DNA of 64,000 nucleotides from Pandoraea apista (lineage in GTDB: Bacteria; Pseudomonadota; Gammaproteobacteria; Burkholderiales; Burkholderiaceae): positions 2,418,001 through 2,482,000 of the forward strand of contig NZ_CP013481.2 in assembly GCF_001465595.2 (NCBI RefSeq), read 5' to 3'. The notes under the pieces are model-generated. The model saw nothing but the letters and a program-made list of their open reading frames with translations, was not told the DNA's origin and did not search any database. Positions 20,838 through 29,405 of the stretch are shown in pieces (position 1 is the first letter of the stretch; every line of letters starts with the position of its first letter). A program made the position numbers and the translations under genes.

Positions 20838-20871
20838 GACCGTCATCCCGACATGGGGTGGCGGTTTTTTT
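20838..20871 (+). terminator. Intrinsic terminator of the pyruvate dehydrogenase operon
   Basis: ACCGTCATCCC pairs with GGGGTGGCGGT (G-U pairs allowed) around a short loop, followed by seven T. It lies about 110 bases after lpdA. Confidence 0.75.
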
Positions 20872-21000
20872 ATGGACGCGAGTCCTTGGCGATATGCTCA
20901 TGCGCATTCCCTTGCCTCAAGCGTCGCGCCCGTCGCGCTTGATCTGTCTAGCCACAGAGAAATATGGGAAGGGAAGAGGGCGGGGCGTTACCGATACCCC

Positions 21001-21031
21001 AAAAGAAAAAACCCGGCGCCAGGCCGGGTTC
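21001..21031 (-). terminator. Intrinsic terminator of the phasin gene
   Basis: Inverted repeat AACCCGGC / GCCGGGTT (21010-21030), with a run of A on the forward strand before it that reads as a T-tract on the reverse strand. It lies about 110 bases beyond the phasin stop codon. Confidence 0.8.
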
Positions 21032-21138
21032 GAAAGGTACTACGTTACCGAGGAGACTGGCTGTCGCTGCATCAACTGTGAGCCACAGCGACAAATTTTC
21101 AAGCGTCCCTGGTGACAGCGCTATCAAAGCGCTATCGA

Positions 21139-21699
21139 TTACTTCTTGGCGCTGGCAGCACGCGAAGCCTGAGCCGCAGCCTTCGAGGCAACGTTAGTCG
21201 CGGCGGCAAAATTCGTCTCAGCGATTTCAACGGCTTGCTTGGTTGCCTTCTGCACGCTGTCAAACGCGCTGTTAGCTGCCGACAGGGCCGATTTGGCGAG
21301 CGCAACGGCCGACTCGGAACCTGCCGGGGCGTTCTTGGCCAGGTTGTCGAACAGCGCTTGCACGTTGTGCGAGCCTTCAGCCAATTGGGCTTCGGCCACC
21401 TTGGTCACTTCGGCTTGCGTCGACGAAGCGATTTCATACAGGTGACGGCCGTAAGCAAGTGCCTTTTCGGCAGCCGGCTGAACGAGGTTGGCTTGCAGGG
21501 CGAGCAGTTCTTGCGCGTCCTTCACAGCGAAAGCCTTTTGCGCGGTCGAAGCGGATTCGGCCAGCGATGCCTTGACGGCTTGCAGGTTCAGCTCGACCAG
21601 CTTCTCAACGCCTTCAAAGGCTTTGTTGGTCAGGCCAAACAGGGTTTCAAGGTTGGCTTTGTGGGCGGCAGCGAGTTGCTCGGGGGTCAGAAACGACAT
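21139..21699 (-). CDS. phaP: Phasin (PHA granule-associated protein)
   Basis: Phasins coat polyhydroxyalkanoate granules and control their size and number. The 186 residues show the phasin_2 layout: [30 protein letters not shown] at the N-terminus, then long amphipathic Ala-rich helices and a lysine-rich end (ASRAASAKK). AGGAGAACGC precedes the ATG. It is monocistronic, with its own terminator and an AT-rich promoter region carrying candidate PhaR-type operators. Its presence implies PHA storage, fed by acetyl-CoA from the adjacent dehydrogenase. Confidence 0.95.
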   Translation of the reverse strand: MSFLTPEQLAAAHKANLETLFGLTNKAFEGVEKLVELNLQAVKASLAESASTAQKAFAVKDAQELLALQANLVQPAAEKALAYGRHLYEIASSTQAEVTKVAEAQLAEGSHNVQALFDNLAKNAPAGSESAVALAKSALSAANSAFDSVQKATKQAVEIAETNFAAATNVASKAAAQASRAASAKK

Positions 21700-21815
21700 G
21701 GCGTTCTCCTATGGTGTCATATACAACATATCGACCCACTCCGTGTTCGCTGGTTGGTTCTCACCTTATGTCGGTGAAAACACGGTTGGGGCCTCTCAAA
21801 TGGATGCGATCTCTT

Positions 21816-21886
21816 TTGTGCATCGCACAATTGCAAGTGTAGAGATATTTTTGTGAGTGTCAAGTCTTTTTTGTGCGGCGCACCAA
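21816..21886. promoter_or_regulatory. Two TGC-N3-GCA palindromes upstream of the phasin gene
   Basis: TTGTGC-ATC-GCACAA (21816-21830, perfect 6-bp arms) and TTGTGC-GGC-GCACCAA (21871-21886, TGC-GGC-GCA core) lie in the AT-rich 5' region of phaP. TGC-N3-GCA is the type of site reported for the PHA-responsive repressor PhaR, so these may be its operators. A looser copy (GGTGC-N6-GCACC) lies at 21986-22001. The remainder of the 480-base gap to the next gene shows nothing else. Confidence 0.5.
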
Positions 21887-22179
21887 TTCAACAAAAGCTT
21901 ACAAAATCAAAAGCTTGAGGTTCCTTGATTGGCGAATGACACTGCGTTGCGGCGTATTTTGCGCGTCGCCCGGAAATCCTTGATTGGTGCGGCTTTGCAC
22001 CAGGTTGGCACCCGGCGCACCATGCGTGGCGATGGTACTATCGACGAGTTCCGGCACTGGCGGGACGGTGGCGTGCAAGATTACAACACCTGCTCGAGGG
22101 GGTGGTGTGCGCCCCGTGCGCCGGTGCCGATGTCGTTCAACGCCTTTTTGTGTGCCGCACCCGCCGGCCCTCCGCGTCG

Positions 22180-23121
22180 ATGCAAGCGTTTTACAGCGAC
22201 CATTTCGTCCTGCCGTTGCCGCCGGGGCATCGGTTTCCCATGGAGAAGTATTCCCGTCTGCGCGAACGCGTCGCTGACGAGTTGCCGAACGTCCTCTTGG
22301 CCGAGGCATTGCCCGCCGACGACGTGATGCTGGGGCGCGCCCATTCGTTGGCGTACGTGGCGCGCGTGAGTGCTGGCGAGCTGAATCCGAAAGAGCAGCG
22401 AGATATCGGCTTTCCCTGGTCGCCGCAGATGGTTGAGCGTTCGCGCCGGTCCGCCGGGGCGACGGTGGCCGCCTGCCGCGCGGCGCTCTCCGATGGCGTG
22501 GCCGTAAATCTTGCTGGGGGCACCCATCATGCCTATGCCGATCGCGGCGAAGGGTTCTGCGTATTCAACGACGCCGCCGTCGCCGCCCGCACGATGCAGG
22601 CTGAACTTGGCCCCGGCACGCGTGTTGCGATCATCGATCTCGACGTGCATCAAGGCAACGGCACCGCCGCCATTTTCGAGCACGACCCGAGCGTGTTCAC
22701 GTTGTCGCTCCACGGCGAACACAATTATCCGTTCCATAAGGTGAACGGCGACCTCGATGTGGCATTGCCGGACGGTTGCGGCGACGACGAGTATCTTGTG
22801 GCACTCGGTCACGCGCTCACCGACCTTTTCGCGCAATTCACGCCCTCTCTCGTGATCTATCTCGCCGGGGCCGATCCGTTGGAGAACGATCGGCTCGGTC
22901 GGCTTGCCCTCACGCATGACGGGTTGCTCGCGCGCGACCGTCGCGTGCTGACGGCGTGCGCCGAGCGGGGGCTGCCGGTCGCTATCGCGATGGCCGGCGG
23001 CTACGGGCGCGACATCTCGCAGACGGTCGCCGCGCATTTCGCCACGATCCGCTTGGCCAGCCAATTCCTGCGTGTGAGCCGCCGTGTCCATCACGCGCCG
23101 GCGGGCGGCGTTCTCGTATGA
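22180..23121 (+). CDS. Histone-deacetylase-family amidohydrolase
   Basis: A 313-residue zinc-dependent deacetylase of the class I/IV HDAC type; bacterial members act on acetylated lysines, polyamines or small molecules. The active-site histidine pair is in GGTHHAYADRGEGFCVFND, and the metal-binding Asp/His in IDLDVHQGNGTA, with a later Asp in IYLAGADPLENDRL. The substrate is unknown. Start 22180 gives MQAFYSDHFVLPLPPGHRFP, typical of the family; the upstream extension to 22102 is not. Its stop overlaps the start of the EamA gene (ATGA), indicating translational coupling. Confidence 0.88.
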   Translation: MQAFYSDHFVLPLPPGHRFPMEKYSRLRERVADELPNVLLAEALPADDVMLGRAHSLAYVARVSAGELNPKEQRDIGFPWSPQMVERSRRSAGATVAACRAALSDGVAVNLAGGTHHAYADRGEGFCVFNDAAVAARTMQAELGPGTRVAIIDLDVHQGNGTAAIFEHDPSVFTLSLHGEHNYPFHKVNGDLDVALPDGCGDDEYLVALGHALTDLFAQFTPSLVIYLAGADPLENDRLGRLALTHDGLLARDRRVLTACAERGLPVAIAMAGGYGRDISQTVAAHFATIRLASQFLRVSRRVHHAPAGGVLV

Positions 23122-24119
23122 GTGAACGTCAGACGACATCGCCGCATCCCGCGCAAACGGCCAGTGCGCCTTCAACGGCAGGCGTTGCCCGTCTCGGGAT
23201 CTGGAGCGCGACCATGCCATGGTGGTTCGTGCTGATCTGGAGCACCGGTTTTATCGTTGCCAAGTACGGCATGCCGAATGCCGAACCGCTCACCTTTCTC
23301 GCACTGCGCTTCGGCGGCACGTTGCTGGTCATGTTGCCCGTTGCATTATTGACGGGCACGCCTTGGCCCGTGCGACGCGTAAGCACGGGCGTGCACGACT
23401 CCGCGAAGCGAATCGACTGGCCGCTCATTGCCCACCTCGCCGTTTCGGGCATTCTGATTCAGGCGGTGTATCTCGGTGGCGTATGGGCTGCGATCAAACA
23501 GGGTGCGCCAGCGGGGCTGGCGGCGCTGATTGTCGGCATCCAGCCATTGTTGACAGCCCTCTTCGCACGCGTGGTCGGCGAGCCGGTTTCGCGCCGGCAG
23601 TGGCTCGGATTGCTGTGCGGATTCGTCGGCGTCGGCCTGGTCGTTGCCAACAAGGTTGGCGTTCGTGGCATCGGTGCTGGGGCGGTGGCGTTGTGTGTCC
23701 TGAGCCTGTTTGCGATCACGGCGGGCACACTCTATCAAAAACGTTTCTGCGCGCATTTCGATCTGCGTGTCGGTACGCTCGTGCAGTTCGGTGCTGCTTT
23801 CCTCGTGACGCTGCCCGCAGCGTTTGCGCTCGAGACCATGCAAGTGCGCTGGAACGCTGAAATGTTCGGCGCGCTCGCGTGGTCGGTGCTGGCGCTGTCG
23901 ATTGGTGCGATTTCCTTGCTGTTCCTGTTGATCCGTCATGGTGCTGCGACCAAGGTGTCCAGCCTCATGTATCTCACGCCCCCGACCACCGCCGTCATGG
24001 CCTGGCTGTTGTTCGGCGAAACGCTGTCTCCGTTGAGCGCAGCCGGAATGGTCGTTGCGGCCCTTGGTGTCGCCCTTGTGATCGAACGGCGCGCGGCGCC
24101 TGCCGCGCCGGCATCCTGA
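23118..24119 (+). CDS. EamA/DMT-superfamily transporter
   Basis: A 333-residue inner-membrane protein with about ten hydrophobic segments and the two EamA repeats (first from WWFVLIWSTGFIVAKYGMP, second from AVALCVLSLFAITAGTLYQKR). Members export amino acids, metabolites or drugs; substrate unknown here. The polar N-terminal tail of about 30 residues is unusual but plausible. The ATG at 23118 overlaps the HDAC stop codon. Confidence 0.88.
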   Translation: MSERQTTSPHPAQTASAPSTAGVARLGIWSATMPWWFVLIWSTGFIVAKYGMPNAEPLTFLALRFGGTLLVMLPVALLTGTPWPVRRVSTGVHDSAKRIDWPLIAHLAVSGILIQAVYLGGVWAAIKQGAPAGLAALIVGIQPLLTALFARVVGEPVSRRQWLGLLCGFVGVGLVVANKVGVRGIGAGAVALCVLSLFAITAGTLYQKRFCAHFDLRVGTLVQFGAAFLVTLPAAFALETMQVRWNAEMFGALAWSVLALSIGAISLLFLLIRHGAATKVSSLMYLTPPTTAVMAWLLFGETLSPLSAAGMVVAALGVALVIERRAAPAAPAS

Positions 24120-24164
24120 GGCCGATACCGACTTTCTTTCATCGATTGCCGCGAGCCCAAGTCC

Positions 24165-24983
24165 ATGAAACCAGAACACCCGCGTGCGCAAGCCGCTCAA
24201 CCCTCGCAAGGTAGCAACGCCGCGACGTCCGGCCTGCCTATGCAGCAACCCCTGGCTGGGGAAAGTACCCATCGACCGGTTGTCAACGATAACGCCGCGT
24301 TGCGCGTGGAATATGTTGACGAGGCGATTCGCAGCCGACGCTCGATTCGTGCTTACCTGCCAACACCTGTGCCGGAGTCGACCGTGGCGGACATTCTCTC
24401 GGTGGCGTCGCGTGCGCCTTCGGGCAGCAACATCCAGCCGTGGCAAACCTACGTGCTGACGGGAGGCGCGCTGAAGTCGCTCACGACGCGATTGCTGGAC
24501 GCGTTTAACGACCCGGCGCAGCGGTTGATGCACCAGGAAGAGTACGCATACTACCCGCGCGAGTGGAGTGAGCCCTATCAGGCAAGGCGTCGCAAGGTGG
24601 GTTGGGATTTGTACAGCTTGCTGGGCATCGGGCGCGCGGACAAGGAACGCATGCATGGGCAGCACGCACGCAATTTCACGTTCTTCGATGCGCCGGTAGG
24701 GTTGATCTTTACGATCGACCGGCATCTGGAGCAGGGCAGTTGGCTCGACTATGGCATGTTCCTGCAAAGCGTGATGGTGGCGGCGCGGGCGCGCGGGCTC
24801 GATACCTGTGCACAAGCGGCCTTTGCCACGTTCCATCAGGTGATTGCTGCGGAATTGCGGTTGCCGGAAACACGGATGGTGGTATGCGGCATGGCATTGG
24901 GTCATGCCGATCCAGAGGCGGTCGAAAACCGGCTCGTTACCGAGCGCGCGCCCCTGAGCGAGTGGGCGCATTTTTTGAATTAA
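24165..24983 (+). CDS. Nitroreductase-family flavoprotein
   Basis: A 272-residue FMN-dependent oxidoreductase. The FMN-binding motif SRRSIRAYLPTPVPE is at about 57-71, followed by VASRAPSGSNIQPWQ, both typical of the family, and a C-terminal region RMVVCGMALGHAD. A leader of about 45 polar residues precedes the domain; no clear signal peptide. The natural substrate is unknown. It lies 45 bases after the exporter gene on the same strand, so it may be co-transcribed. Confidence 0.85.
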   Translation: MKPEHPRAQAAQPSQGSNAATSGLPMQQPLAGESTHRPVVNDNAALRVEYVDEAIRSRRSIRAYLPTPVPESTVADILSVASRAPSGSNIQPWQTYVLTGGALKSLTTRLLDAFNDPAQRLMHQEEYAYYPREWSEPYQARRRKVGWDLYSLLGIGRADKERMHGQHARNFTFFDAPVGLIFTIDRHLEQGSWLDYGMFLQSVMVAARARGLDTCAQAAFATFHQVIAAELRLPETRMVVCGMALGHADPEAVENRLVTERAPLSEWAHFLN

Positions 24984-25170
24984 CGTATATCAAGAGGTTG
25001 GCGTAATTTGGCAATTTGTGGCGGTTGTGCAGTTTTCGCGTTGCGCTGCACAAAACTGCCAGATGCCGGTTTAAGTATTTCAGCTAAGTCATTCATATTG
25101 CTTATTTTTTCGGAAGTTACTAAACTTCTCCCAACCTCGTTGCCTGCCAACCTCACGCTACCCCCAATTT

Positions 25171-26436
25171 ATGTTCGCGATCACGACTCTTGCGCGTCTG
25201 TGCCGCTCCCGCCTCTGGGGTGCTGCCGTCGTGGCGATTTCGCTCGCCGCCGGTGCCCCGGCAGTCACTTACGCCGCTGGTAAGACGAGCGAATGCTCGC
25301 CCAAGACGGCCAAGACTGCTGCCCAGAAGCGCGCATGTGCCAATCCCAAAGCGGCGACATCCGCCGCTTCCAAATCCGGTGCCAAACGCGCCACTGCCAC
25401 GACCGCTGCTCGCGATAGCAAGAGCGTGAAGACTGGCGGCAAAGCCCGTAAGCTGGCCACCGTCGACGACGACGGACCCGCAGCCAAGCGAGTCGCCGTC
25501 AAACGCGTCGTCTACAAGAACGGAAAGCGTCGCGTCGTTACGTCGTATCGCACCGTGAACTTTGCGCCGCAGGCACCGGAACGTCTGTCGGCAGGTCGTG
25601 CGTTCGGTCTGCATGAAACGCCCGATGCCCTGGCGCTGCGCTCGTCCGTCGCTTACGTGGTCGACGAGCGTACTGGCGAATCGTTGTTCGACAAGAACTC
25701 GCAAGCGGTACTGCCGATTGCCTCGATCTCTAAGCTGATGACGGCGATGGTGTCGCTCGATGCCGGTATCCCGATGACGGACGTCATGGAAGTGACGGAC
25801 GAAGATCGCGATTACGAAAAGGGCACGGGCTCGCGCTTGTCAGTGGGTTCGCGTCTGTCGCGCGAAGACATGTTGCACATTGCGCTGATGTCGTCGGAGA
25901 ATCGCGCGGCGGCTGCACTGTCGCGTTACTTCCCGGGCGGCCGTCCCGCGTTCCTGGCGGCGATGAACCGCAAGGCGAAGCAACTCGGCATGAACGACAC
26001 GCACTTCAATGACCCGACGGGTCTGTCGAGCCAGAATGTGTCGAGCGCGCGTGATCTCGTGAAGATGGTCAAGGCCGCTTATCAGTACCCATTGATTCGC
26101 CGTTTCTCGACGGATTCCAATTACGACGTCAATACCGGCCGCCGTGAATTGCACTACGTCAGCACGAATCATCTTATCGGTCATCCGGGCTGGGAAATCG
26201 GCTTGCAGAAAACGGGCTACATCAATGAGGCAGGTCAATGCCTCGTGATGCAGGCCAACGTTGAGGGCCGTCCCGTGATCATGATTCTGCTCGATTCGAC
26301 GGGCAAGTATTCGCGCTTCGCCGATGCCACGCGTGTTCGCAAGTGGCTGCTCGAAGGCGGTGGCGCTACGCCGCAACGCACCGCAGGCACGACACCGACG
26401 GCACAGGTGGCAACCAACAGCGGACACGCGCTGTAA
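25171..26436 (+). CDS. pbpG: D-alanyl-D-alanine endopeptidase, PBP7 type (S11 family)
   Basis: A periplasmic low-molecular-mass penicillin-binding protein that cleaves peptidoglycan cross-links. The 421 residues have a signal peptide (GAAVVAISLAAGAPAVTYAAG), a Lys/Ala-rich low-complexity spacer to about 125, then the S11 domain with SISK (Ser185-Lys188), SEN (242-244) and KTG (347-349). No Shine-Dalgarno sequence is visible before the ATG. Upstream (24984-25170) is AT-rich and probably holds its promoter. Confidence 0.9.
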   Translation: MFAITTLARLCRSRLWGAAVVAISLAAGAPAVTYAAGKTSECSPKTAKTAAQKRACANPKAATSAASKSGAKRATATTAARDSKSVKTGGKARKLATVDDDGPAAKRVAVKRVVYKNGKRRVVTSYRTVNFAPQAPERLSAGRAFGLHETPDALALRSSVAYVVDERTGESLFDKNSQAVLPIASISKLMTAMVSLDAGIPMTDVMEVTDEDRDYEKGTGSRLSVGSRLSREDMLHIALMSSENRAAAALSRYFPGGRPAFLAAMNRKAKQLGMNDTHFNDPTGLSSQNVSSARDLVKMVKAAYQYPLIRRFSTDSNYDVNTGRRELHYVSTNHLIGHPGWEIGLQKTGYINEAGQCLVMQANVEGRPVIMILLDSTGKYSRFADATRVRKWLLEGGGATPQRTAGTTPTAQVATNSGHAL

Positions 26437-26470
26437 GTCGCCGCTGTCGGGCGTTATCAACGCCCAAGCA

Positions 26471-26499
26471 AAAGGCGCTCCCTCGGGAGCGCCTTTTTG
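26471..26499 (+). terminator. Intrinsic terminator after pbpG
   Basis: Perfect 12-bp stem AAAGGCGCTCCC / GGGAGCGCCTTT with a two-base loop, ending in TTTTTG, about 35 bases past the stop codon. Confidence 0.9.
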
Positions 26500-26639
26500 T
26501 TTTCCGCCGGCGTATTCGCAACGGTTAATGCCTGTGCTGTGCCGGCATCTGCCACCCTGCGTGATTCACGAGGGCGGCCGACATTACCTCCAACGCAGAA
26601 ATGCCGGCCGGCTTGACCATCTGCCGGGGGAGCCTCAAA

Positions 26640-27467
26640 TCACTCGGCTGCGGCGATCTGCGACAGGTTGCCACTCGTGTCCGGATTCGGCGAGTGAAAG
26701 CCGAGCGACGCTGAAATGAGCAACGCCGTCTCGTTCAGATTGGCGAGCCATGCGTCCTGCAAGCGGTCGGCGGGGGCGGAAAGGGAGAGCCCGGCAACGA
26801 GCTTACCGCTATCGTCGTAGATTCCCGCCGCAATGCACCGCACGCCCAGCTCGAGTTCCTCGTTATCGCGGGCATAGCCCGACTTGCGCACGTGGTTCAG
26901 TTCGCGCTCGAGCTTTTGCAGATCGGTAATGCTGTTGCGCGTATGCCCAGACAGCCCGGTACGCGTAGCGTAGGCACGCACGCGAGAGGCTTCGTCCGCA
27001 GCGAGGAAGAGCTTGCCGACAGACGTGAGATGCAAGGGCGCGTGCCCGCCAATGGCGCGTACGACCTGCATGCCCGAGCGCTCGCTGTAGGCGCGTTCGA
27101 TGTAGACGATTTCATCGCCCTGACGTACCGACAGGTTGACCGTTTGGCCGGTGATACGGTGCAGGCCACGCATCGGCGTGAGGGCGGCGTCGCGCACTGA
27201 CAGACGGGCTTTGACCAGATTGCCGAGTTCGAGCAGGCGCATGCCGAGACGGTAGGTTCCCGGGTCGCAACGATCGACAAAACGGCAAGCCACCATGTCG
27301 TTCAGAATGCGGTGCGCGGTCGACGGATGAAGTTCGGTGGCTTGCGCCAATTCCTTGAGACTGACGGGATCGGCATGGCCGGCAAGTGCATCGAGCAGAC
27401 GCATCATGCGCTCGATCACCTGAATGGACGTGCGCGACTCCGCGCCTTGACTACTTTCGTCTTTCAT
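26640..27467 (-). CDS. IclR-family transcriptional regulator
   Basis: A 275-residue regulator with an N-terminal winged helix (IQVIERMMRLLDAL...SLKELAQATELHPSTAHRIL) and the C-terminal IclR effector-binding domain (GHAPLHLTSVGKLFLA, LELGVRCIAAGIYDD). IclR proteins respond to aromatic or small organic acids. Which genes it controls is not evident: neighbours are a penicillin-binding protein and an unknown membrane protein. An AT-rich promoter region lies upstream (about 27490-27515). Confidence 0.92.
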   Translation of the reverse strand: MKDESSQGAESRTSIQVIERMMRLLDALAGHADPVSLKELAQATELHPSTAHRILNDMVACRFVDRCDPGTYRLGMRLLELGNLVKARLSVRDAALTPMRGLHRITGQTVNLSVRQGDEIVYIERAYSERSGMQVVRAIGGHAPLHLTSVGKLFLAADEASRVRAYATRTGLSGHTRNSITDLQKLERELNHVRKSGYARDNEELELGVRCIAAGIYDDSGKLVAGLSLSAPADRLQDAWLANLNETALLISASLGFHSPNPDTSGNLSQIAAAE

Positions 27468-27771
27468 GGGGTAGGGCCGAGTTTCGTATAGGGTCGATTC
27501 TATATCATATTGTGAAAAATTCGCAGGCTTCGCGTAGAGGAGTTATGCGAAAAATCCGGCCCGCCAATGAGGGCCGGCAAGCCAAGGCTGCCTTGTCCGG
27601 CGAGTTGGGAGCGTCGTGACGGGCGTGCCACGGGAAAGCGTTGCTGCCGCAGTAACCGCCGACCGAAACCGAAAGTGGTCTTCCGCTTCCGTGCCTATCA
27701 TTCCCTTGCCATTTAATTCGGTGTCCGGCCGGTTCGGACGTTTCGGCGGCACCATAAAGGAGGCGCTGGGA

Positions 27772-29295
27772 ATGTATGGGTATGTTTATGCGCCGGCGGC
27801 GCCATTGCCGCGAGGGAAGTGTGAACTGAAGCACAAGGCCGCCACAAGCGGAGCGTCGATTGCCGAGAAGCACGCGGAAATCGTCCGGCAGTTTCAGCAG
27901 ATCGCAAATACAAAGGCGCAGTTGGGGTTGGGCAGCGAGTCGATCACCAGGCTGGAGAGCGCATTTTTTTCGACGTACAGAAAGGCGACCTCGGGCTACT
28001 GGGGGGGCGGCCTTTGGGATGGGTTTTACCGTTACGCATCCAATCCCGGTCGTCAGGGCTTGTACTTCCTGGTAGGCGAGCAGTTGAACGACCGCGATAT
28101 CGAACGCCTCACGCCGTCTGCCCGGCGGTTTTCGATGATCCTCGGGCATTTATCGGACGCCTTGCGTAAGGAGGAGGAGATCCTGCGCAAATGTGGCGAG
28201 GTGACTGTGCGCTCGGCGGCGTTCCGGAGTGCGACTTTCGAAGACATCAATTCGGAAAGGGCCGAATACGCGAAGATCGGGGCCGAATGCATGGAGGTTC
28301 TGGCCGAAATCGAGCAGTGTCTGGGGGATGTGCGCGAGACGATCCGGTGCGGATCCAAGGAGGTGTGGCCGGAGAGGAAACACTTCGGCAAGCGCTTTGC
28401 GCTCTCGGCGGCCCTTTACTGCATTGCCGGCGGCATTGCGGTCGCGGGACTGATTGCGTCGAGCGGCGCCCTCGCTGTTGTCGCGGTGGTTCTGACGATG
28501 TTGATTCGTGTCGTCAGTCTGGGAAGTATTCGCGGGTTTGACCGTGAGCGTGGGTGGAAGTCTGTTGAAAGTCTGTTGGCGAATACCAAGCAATTCATTG
28601 AAACGGAGGGGACAACGATGAGAACATATTTGGATATCAGCGACCGGCGTGCCGCGCTGGCACGTGAGGACATGATGTGGAATCTGCTGACGGACGTGAG
28701 GGCTCAGACACAGGGCCTCAATGGTCAGGTCAGCGCCATGGCGGAGCAATTCCATAGTATCGCTTCCGGCCTGGACTCAATGCGGAGCGATGTCGGGCAG
28801 CAGTTTCAGACAGTCGAGCGGCGCTTCGATACATTGGTCGGACAGCAGAGTCAGGCAGTCGAGCGGCGCTTCGATACATTGGTCGGGCAGCAGTGTCAGG
28901 CAGCCGAGCGGCGCTTCGGTACATTGGTCGGGCAGCAGAGTCAGGCAGCCGAGCGGCGCTTCGATGCATTGGTCGGGCAGCAGTGTCAGGCAGTCGAGCG
29001 GCGCTTCGATGCATTGGTCGGGCAGCAATGTCAGACAGTCGAGCGGCGCTTCGATACGTTGGAAAGCGGCCTCGATGCGACGATGACAGCGGGCTTTCGT
29101 GGCGTTGAAAGCAAGCTCGGCGATTTCAAAAGTGATCTCCAGCGTTTGTCGCGAGTGCAGGAAGAGATGTCGGCGCGACTGGCATCTGCGATGCCGATGA
29201 CAACCCCCAGGCAGGCGTCGCCCAGCAACAGGCCGGTGCCCGAGCGCGCGAACTCCTGGAGTCCATATACACATGCCAGCGCTCGCAGGGCTTGA
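27772..29295 (+). CDS. Unrecognised membrane protein with coiled-coil 15-residue repeats
   Basis: I do not recognise this 507-residue protein. The ATG at 27772 is chosen because AAAGGAGG lies nine bases upstream; the frame is open back to a GTG at 27616 without a comparable site. Order: an alpha-helical N-terminal domain (about 1-200), a hydrophobic hairpin (about 210-250), a helical region, six tandem 15-residue repeats (341-430), and a helical then Pro/Ser-rich tail. There is no signal peptide at the chosen start. It stands alone between the IclR gene and lutA. A hydrophobic pair followed by coiled coil recalls secreted translocators and membrane-anchored scaffold proteins, but no specific family can be named. 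Confidence 0.75.
   Translation: MYGYVYAPAAPLPRGKCELKHKAATSGASIAEKHAEIVRQFQQIANTKAQLGLGSESITRLESAFFSTYRKATSGYWGGGLWDGFYRYASNPGRQGLYFLVGEQLNDRDIERLTPSARRFSMILGHLSDALRKEEEILRKCGEVTVRSAAFRSATFEDINSERAEYAKIGAECMEVLAEIEQCLGDVRETIRCGSKEVWPERKHFGKRFALSAALYCIAGGIAVAGLIASSGALAVVAVVLTMLIRVVSLGSIRGFDRERGWKSVESLLANTKQFIETEGTTMRTYLDISDRRAALAREDMMWNLLTDVRAQTQGLNGQVSAMAEQFHSIASGLDSMRSDVGQQFQTVERRFDTLVGQQSQAVERRFDTLVGQQCQAAERRFGTLVGQQSQAAERRFDALVGQQCQAVERRFDALVGQQCQTVERRFDTLESGLDATMTAGFRGVESKLGDFKSDLQRLSRVQEEMSARLASAMPMTTPRQASPSNRPVPERANSWSPYTHASARRA
28792..29061 (+). repeat. Six in-frame 45-bp tandem repeats
   Basis: Six consecutive 45-bp units encode VGQQxQ(A/T)(V/A)ERRF(D/G)(T/A)L with few substitutions; the unit boundaries are 28792, 28837, 28882, 28927, 28972 and 29017. 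The 15-residue period equals four helical turns at 3.75 residues per turn, as in right-handed coiled coils. The near-identity of units suggests recent expansion and likely length variation between strains. Confidence 0.95.
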
Positions 29296-29341
29296 TGGGC
29301 GGTGAACGTCTGCACGCCTCGCTGCGATATGCGGGAATCCA

Positions 29342-29373
29342 CGCTGGGCCGGTCGGGCCCAGCGACTTATAAT
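29342..29373 (+). promoter_or_regulatory. Inverted repeat and -10 element before lutA
   Basis: CGCTGGGCC-GGTCG-GGCCCAGCG (29342-29364, perfect 9-bp arms) is followed four bases later by TATAAT (29368-29373), 32 bases before the lutA start. The palindrome occupies the spacer/-35 region, which suits an operator; it could instead end the preceding transcript, though no T-run follows. Confidence 0.5.
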
Positions 29374-29405
29374 GGCGCATTATTCCCGAATAGAGGATTC
29401 CCCCA

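Noticed and set aside
18886..20907. 673-codon reverse-strand frame across lpdA
   Set aside because: Antisense shadow; low-complexity His/Arg-rich translation without a recognisable domain.
28792..29061. Possible CRISPR array
   Set aside because: The 45-bp units are contiguous with no unique spacers, and all are in frame within a coding region, so they are protein repeats.
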